Below, one piece after another: positions 62,963 through 64,000 of a stretch of 64,000 nucleotides of DNA. The notes beneath the pieces were generated by a model that saw only the letters and a list, made by a program, of their open reading frames with translations, was not told where the DNA came from and made no database searches. The translations under genes were made by a program, and so were the position numbers. The DNA comes from Metellina segmentata (taxonomy: Eukaryota > Arthropoda > Arachnida > Araneae > Tetragnathidae): positions 123,577,967 through 123,641,966 of the forward strand of contig OX375881.1 in assembly GCA_947359465.1 (NCBI GenBank), read 5' to 3'. Every line of letters begins with the position of its first letter. Position 1 is the stretch's first letter.

Positions 62963-63004
62963 TATACATTCCTAGTGTCGTGAGACAGTTCCAGTTTAAC
63001 CCAC

Positions 63005-63062
63005 CAAAGGCTATCGACAAGATATCTCGTCCATCAAGATTCGACCCATTTCGCTAATGAGA
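63005..63062 (+). repeat. 43-bp family repeat, one unit
   Basis: CGACAAGATATCTCGTCCAT then CAAGATTCGACCCATTTCGC, ending at the TA target of the next Tc1-like element. Confidence 0.5.
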
Positions 63063-63064
63063 TA

Positions 63065-63300
63065 CACTACCCTACACTAATGGACCGGACAGCAAGATGT
63101 GATGGTATAAGGGAAATAATACATGCTTTAATAGGGGGATGGTCCCCCACCTGCTGCAATGACACTAGCAACCATTCTGGGCATACTTTCAACGGGGTTT
63201 CGATACAGCTGTGGGTATTTGTGTCCATTCCTGCTGCAAGAATGTCGCCAGCTCAACTGTAGATTTCGGACGTGGTTCCCTGGTCCGTAAGCGTAGCTCT
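63065..63300 (-). mobile_element. Tc1-like element, 3' end only
   Basis: CACTACCCTACACTAATGGA then CCGGACAGCAAG matches the left end of the 25757 element. The following 200 bp hold minus-strand transposase C-terminal traces (EPRPKSTVELATFLQQEW). The other terminal repeat was not found before 63300. Confidence 0.6.
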
Positions 63301-64000
63301 AAGGGCCAGTTTACGATTCTGCGTATGTCCAACTGCGTCGGTTGCGTCGAACCAATGATAGAGGAGAACCACGTGATTGACAGATGGGCGGGATCACGAA
63401 GCCTCTCTGCAAAGCAACGCAAGCGCTAAATTTGGTACTTCATCAGATCCAACTCTCGACGCACATACGCAAGCACACGTGACTTGTTGACGAATCAAAA
63501 TCGAACATCTAATGTTTTGATTCAATCGAATAAACTAAACATCGCCATTACCGAACCTTATAGTGAGTCTGAGTTGCTGACTGTGGAAGTTTAAAAAACA
63601 TTATAAAACGCTGGGCATGCGTTATGTACGAATTTGACTTCGAAAGAGACGGGCAGCTGTCGCAAAGGCCTTGGGAATTCCTTGTAAGTACATGTATTTA
63701 CACTAATCTTTAATTTGCATTGCAATATGTCTATATTTTGTTTACCTAGTTTCATCCGAAATAATAAAACCTCTTAGTTTATGCTAGTGAAAAATTGTTT
63801 TCGAAGTTGATTTGTTGTGTAGCTTTTATTTCAACGTTTATGAGCGATTTTTAAGTTTATTGGCAAATTAAAGTGAGCGATAGAAAAGCGCTGTAGAAAT
63901 AGCTGTTTATTTTTTATAACTGAAACTATTGTGGTCGTAAACATTTGTGGATGTAGGAAACTTTTGTTGTTTAATTATTCCATTCCACCTCCTCTTTTGA
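63301..64000. other. No gene seen
   Basis: 63301-63480 is relatively GC-rich and may be the start of an unidentified element (GGGCCAGTTTACGATTC). The remainder to the window edge is AT-rich and featureless. Confidence 0.35.

Overview
This window looks like AT-rich, gene-poor DNA from an animal, most likely an arthropod and plausibly a spider. The evidence is its content: a CR1-like LINE, many decayed Tc1/mariner, pogo-like, piggyBac-like and Harbinger-like DNA transposons, and two tRNA-derived SINE families. The spider assignment is inference from memory of similar transposase proteins; no database was searched. There are no operons, rRNA genes or intact tRNA genes. The only trace of a cellular gene I can name is a broken YRDC-like (threonylcarbamoyl-AMP synthase) segment at 19.4-19.85 kb on the minus strand.

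Layout. 1-3.78 kb: 5'-clipped CR1-like LINE with a frameshifted PHD/esterase ORF1, an intact 968-residue endonuclease-reverse transcriptase ORF2, a 3' hairpin and a hexamer tail. 4.1-10.6 kb: two copies of a long-terminal-inverted-repeat element. The second is split by a pogo-like transposon and by a TA-flanked element that itself carries a foldback element. 11.5-13 kb: a Tc1 copy with both ends. 13-25 kb: SINEs, minisatellites, the YRDC relic and a truncated Tc1. 25-29 kb: a Harbinger-like MITE, a Tc1 remnant, and a 2.5-kb long-TIR element with an unclassified transposase relic inserted into a minisatellite. 29-46 kb: SINEs, a Harbinger-like dimer, a non-LTR retrotransposon C-terminus, a DUF4817-type transposase relic, deletion-derivative Tc1 and mariner elements, and a fairly fresh Tc1 at 42.7-44.2 kb. 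46.6-54.1 kb: two inverted copies of a pogo-like family, one cut by a Tc1 relic and the other by a piggyBac-like element. 54.7-64 kb: AT-rich DNA, a foldback element holding a 103-bp tandem repeat, and a dense SINE cluster at 59-63 kb.

The genes do not form a working pathway. Autonomous-type elements (the LINE and the DNA transposases) supply or once supplied the enzymes, and the SINEs, MITEs and deletion derivatives are their likely passengers. Nearly all transposases carry stops or frameshifts. Only LINE ORF2 is uninterrupted.
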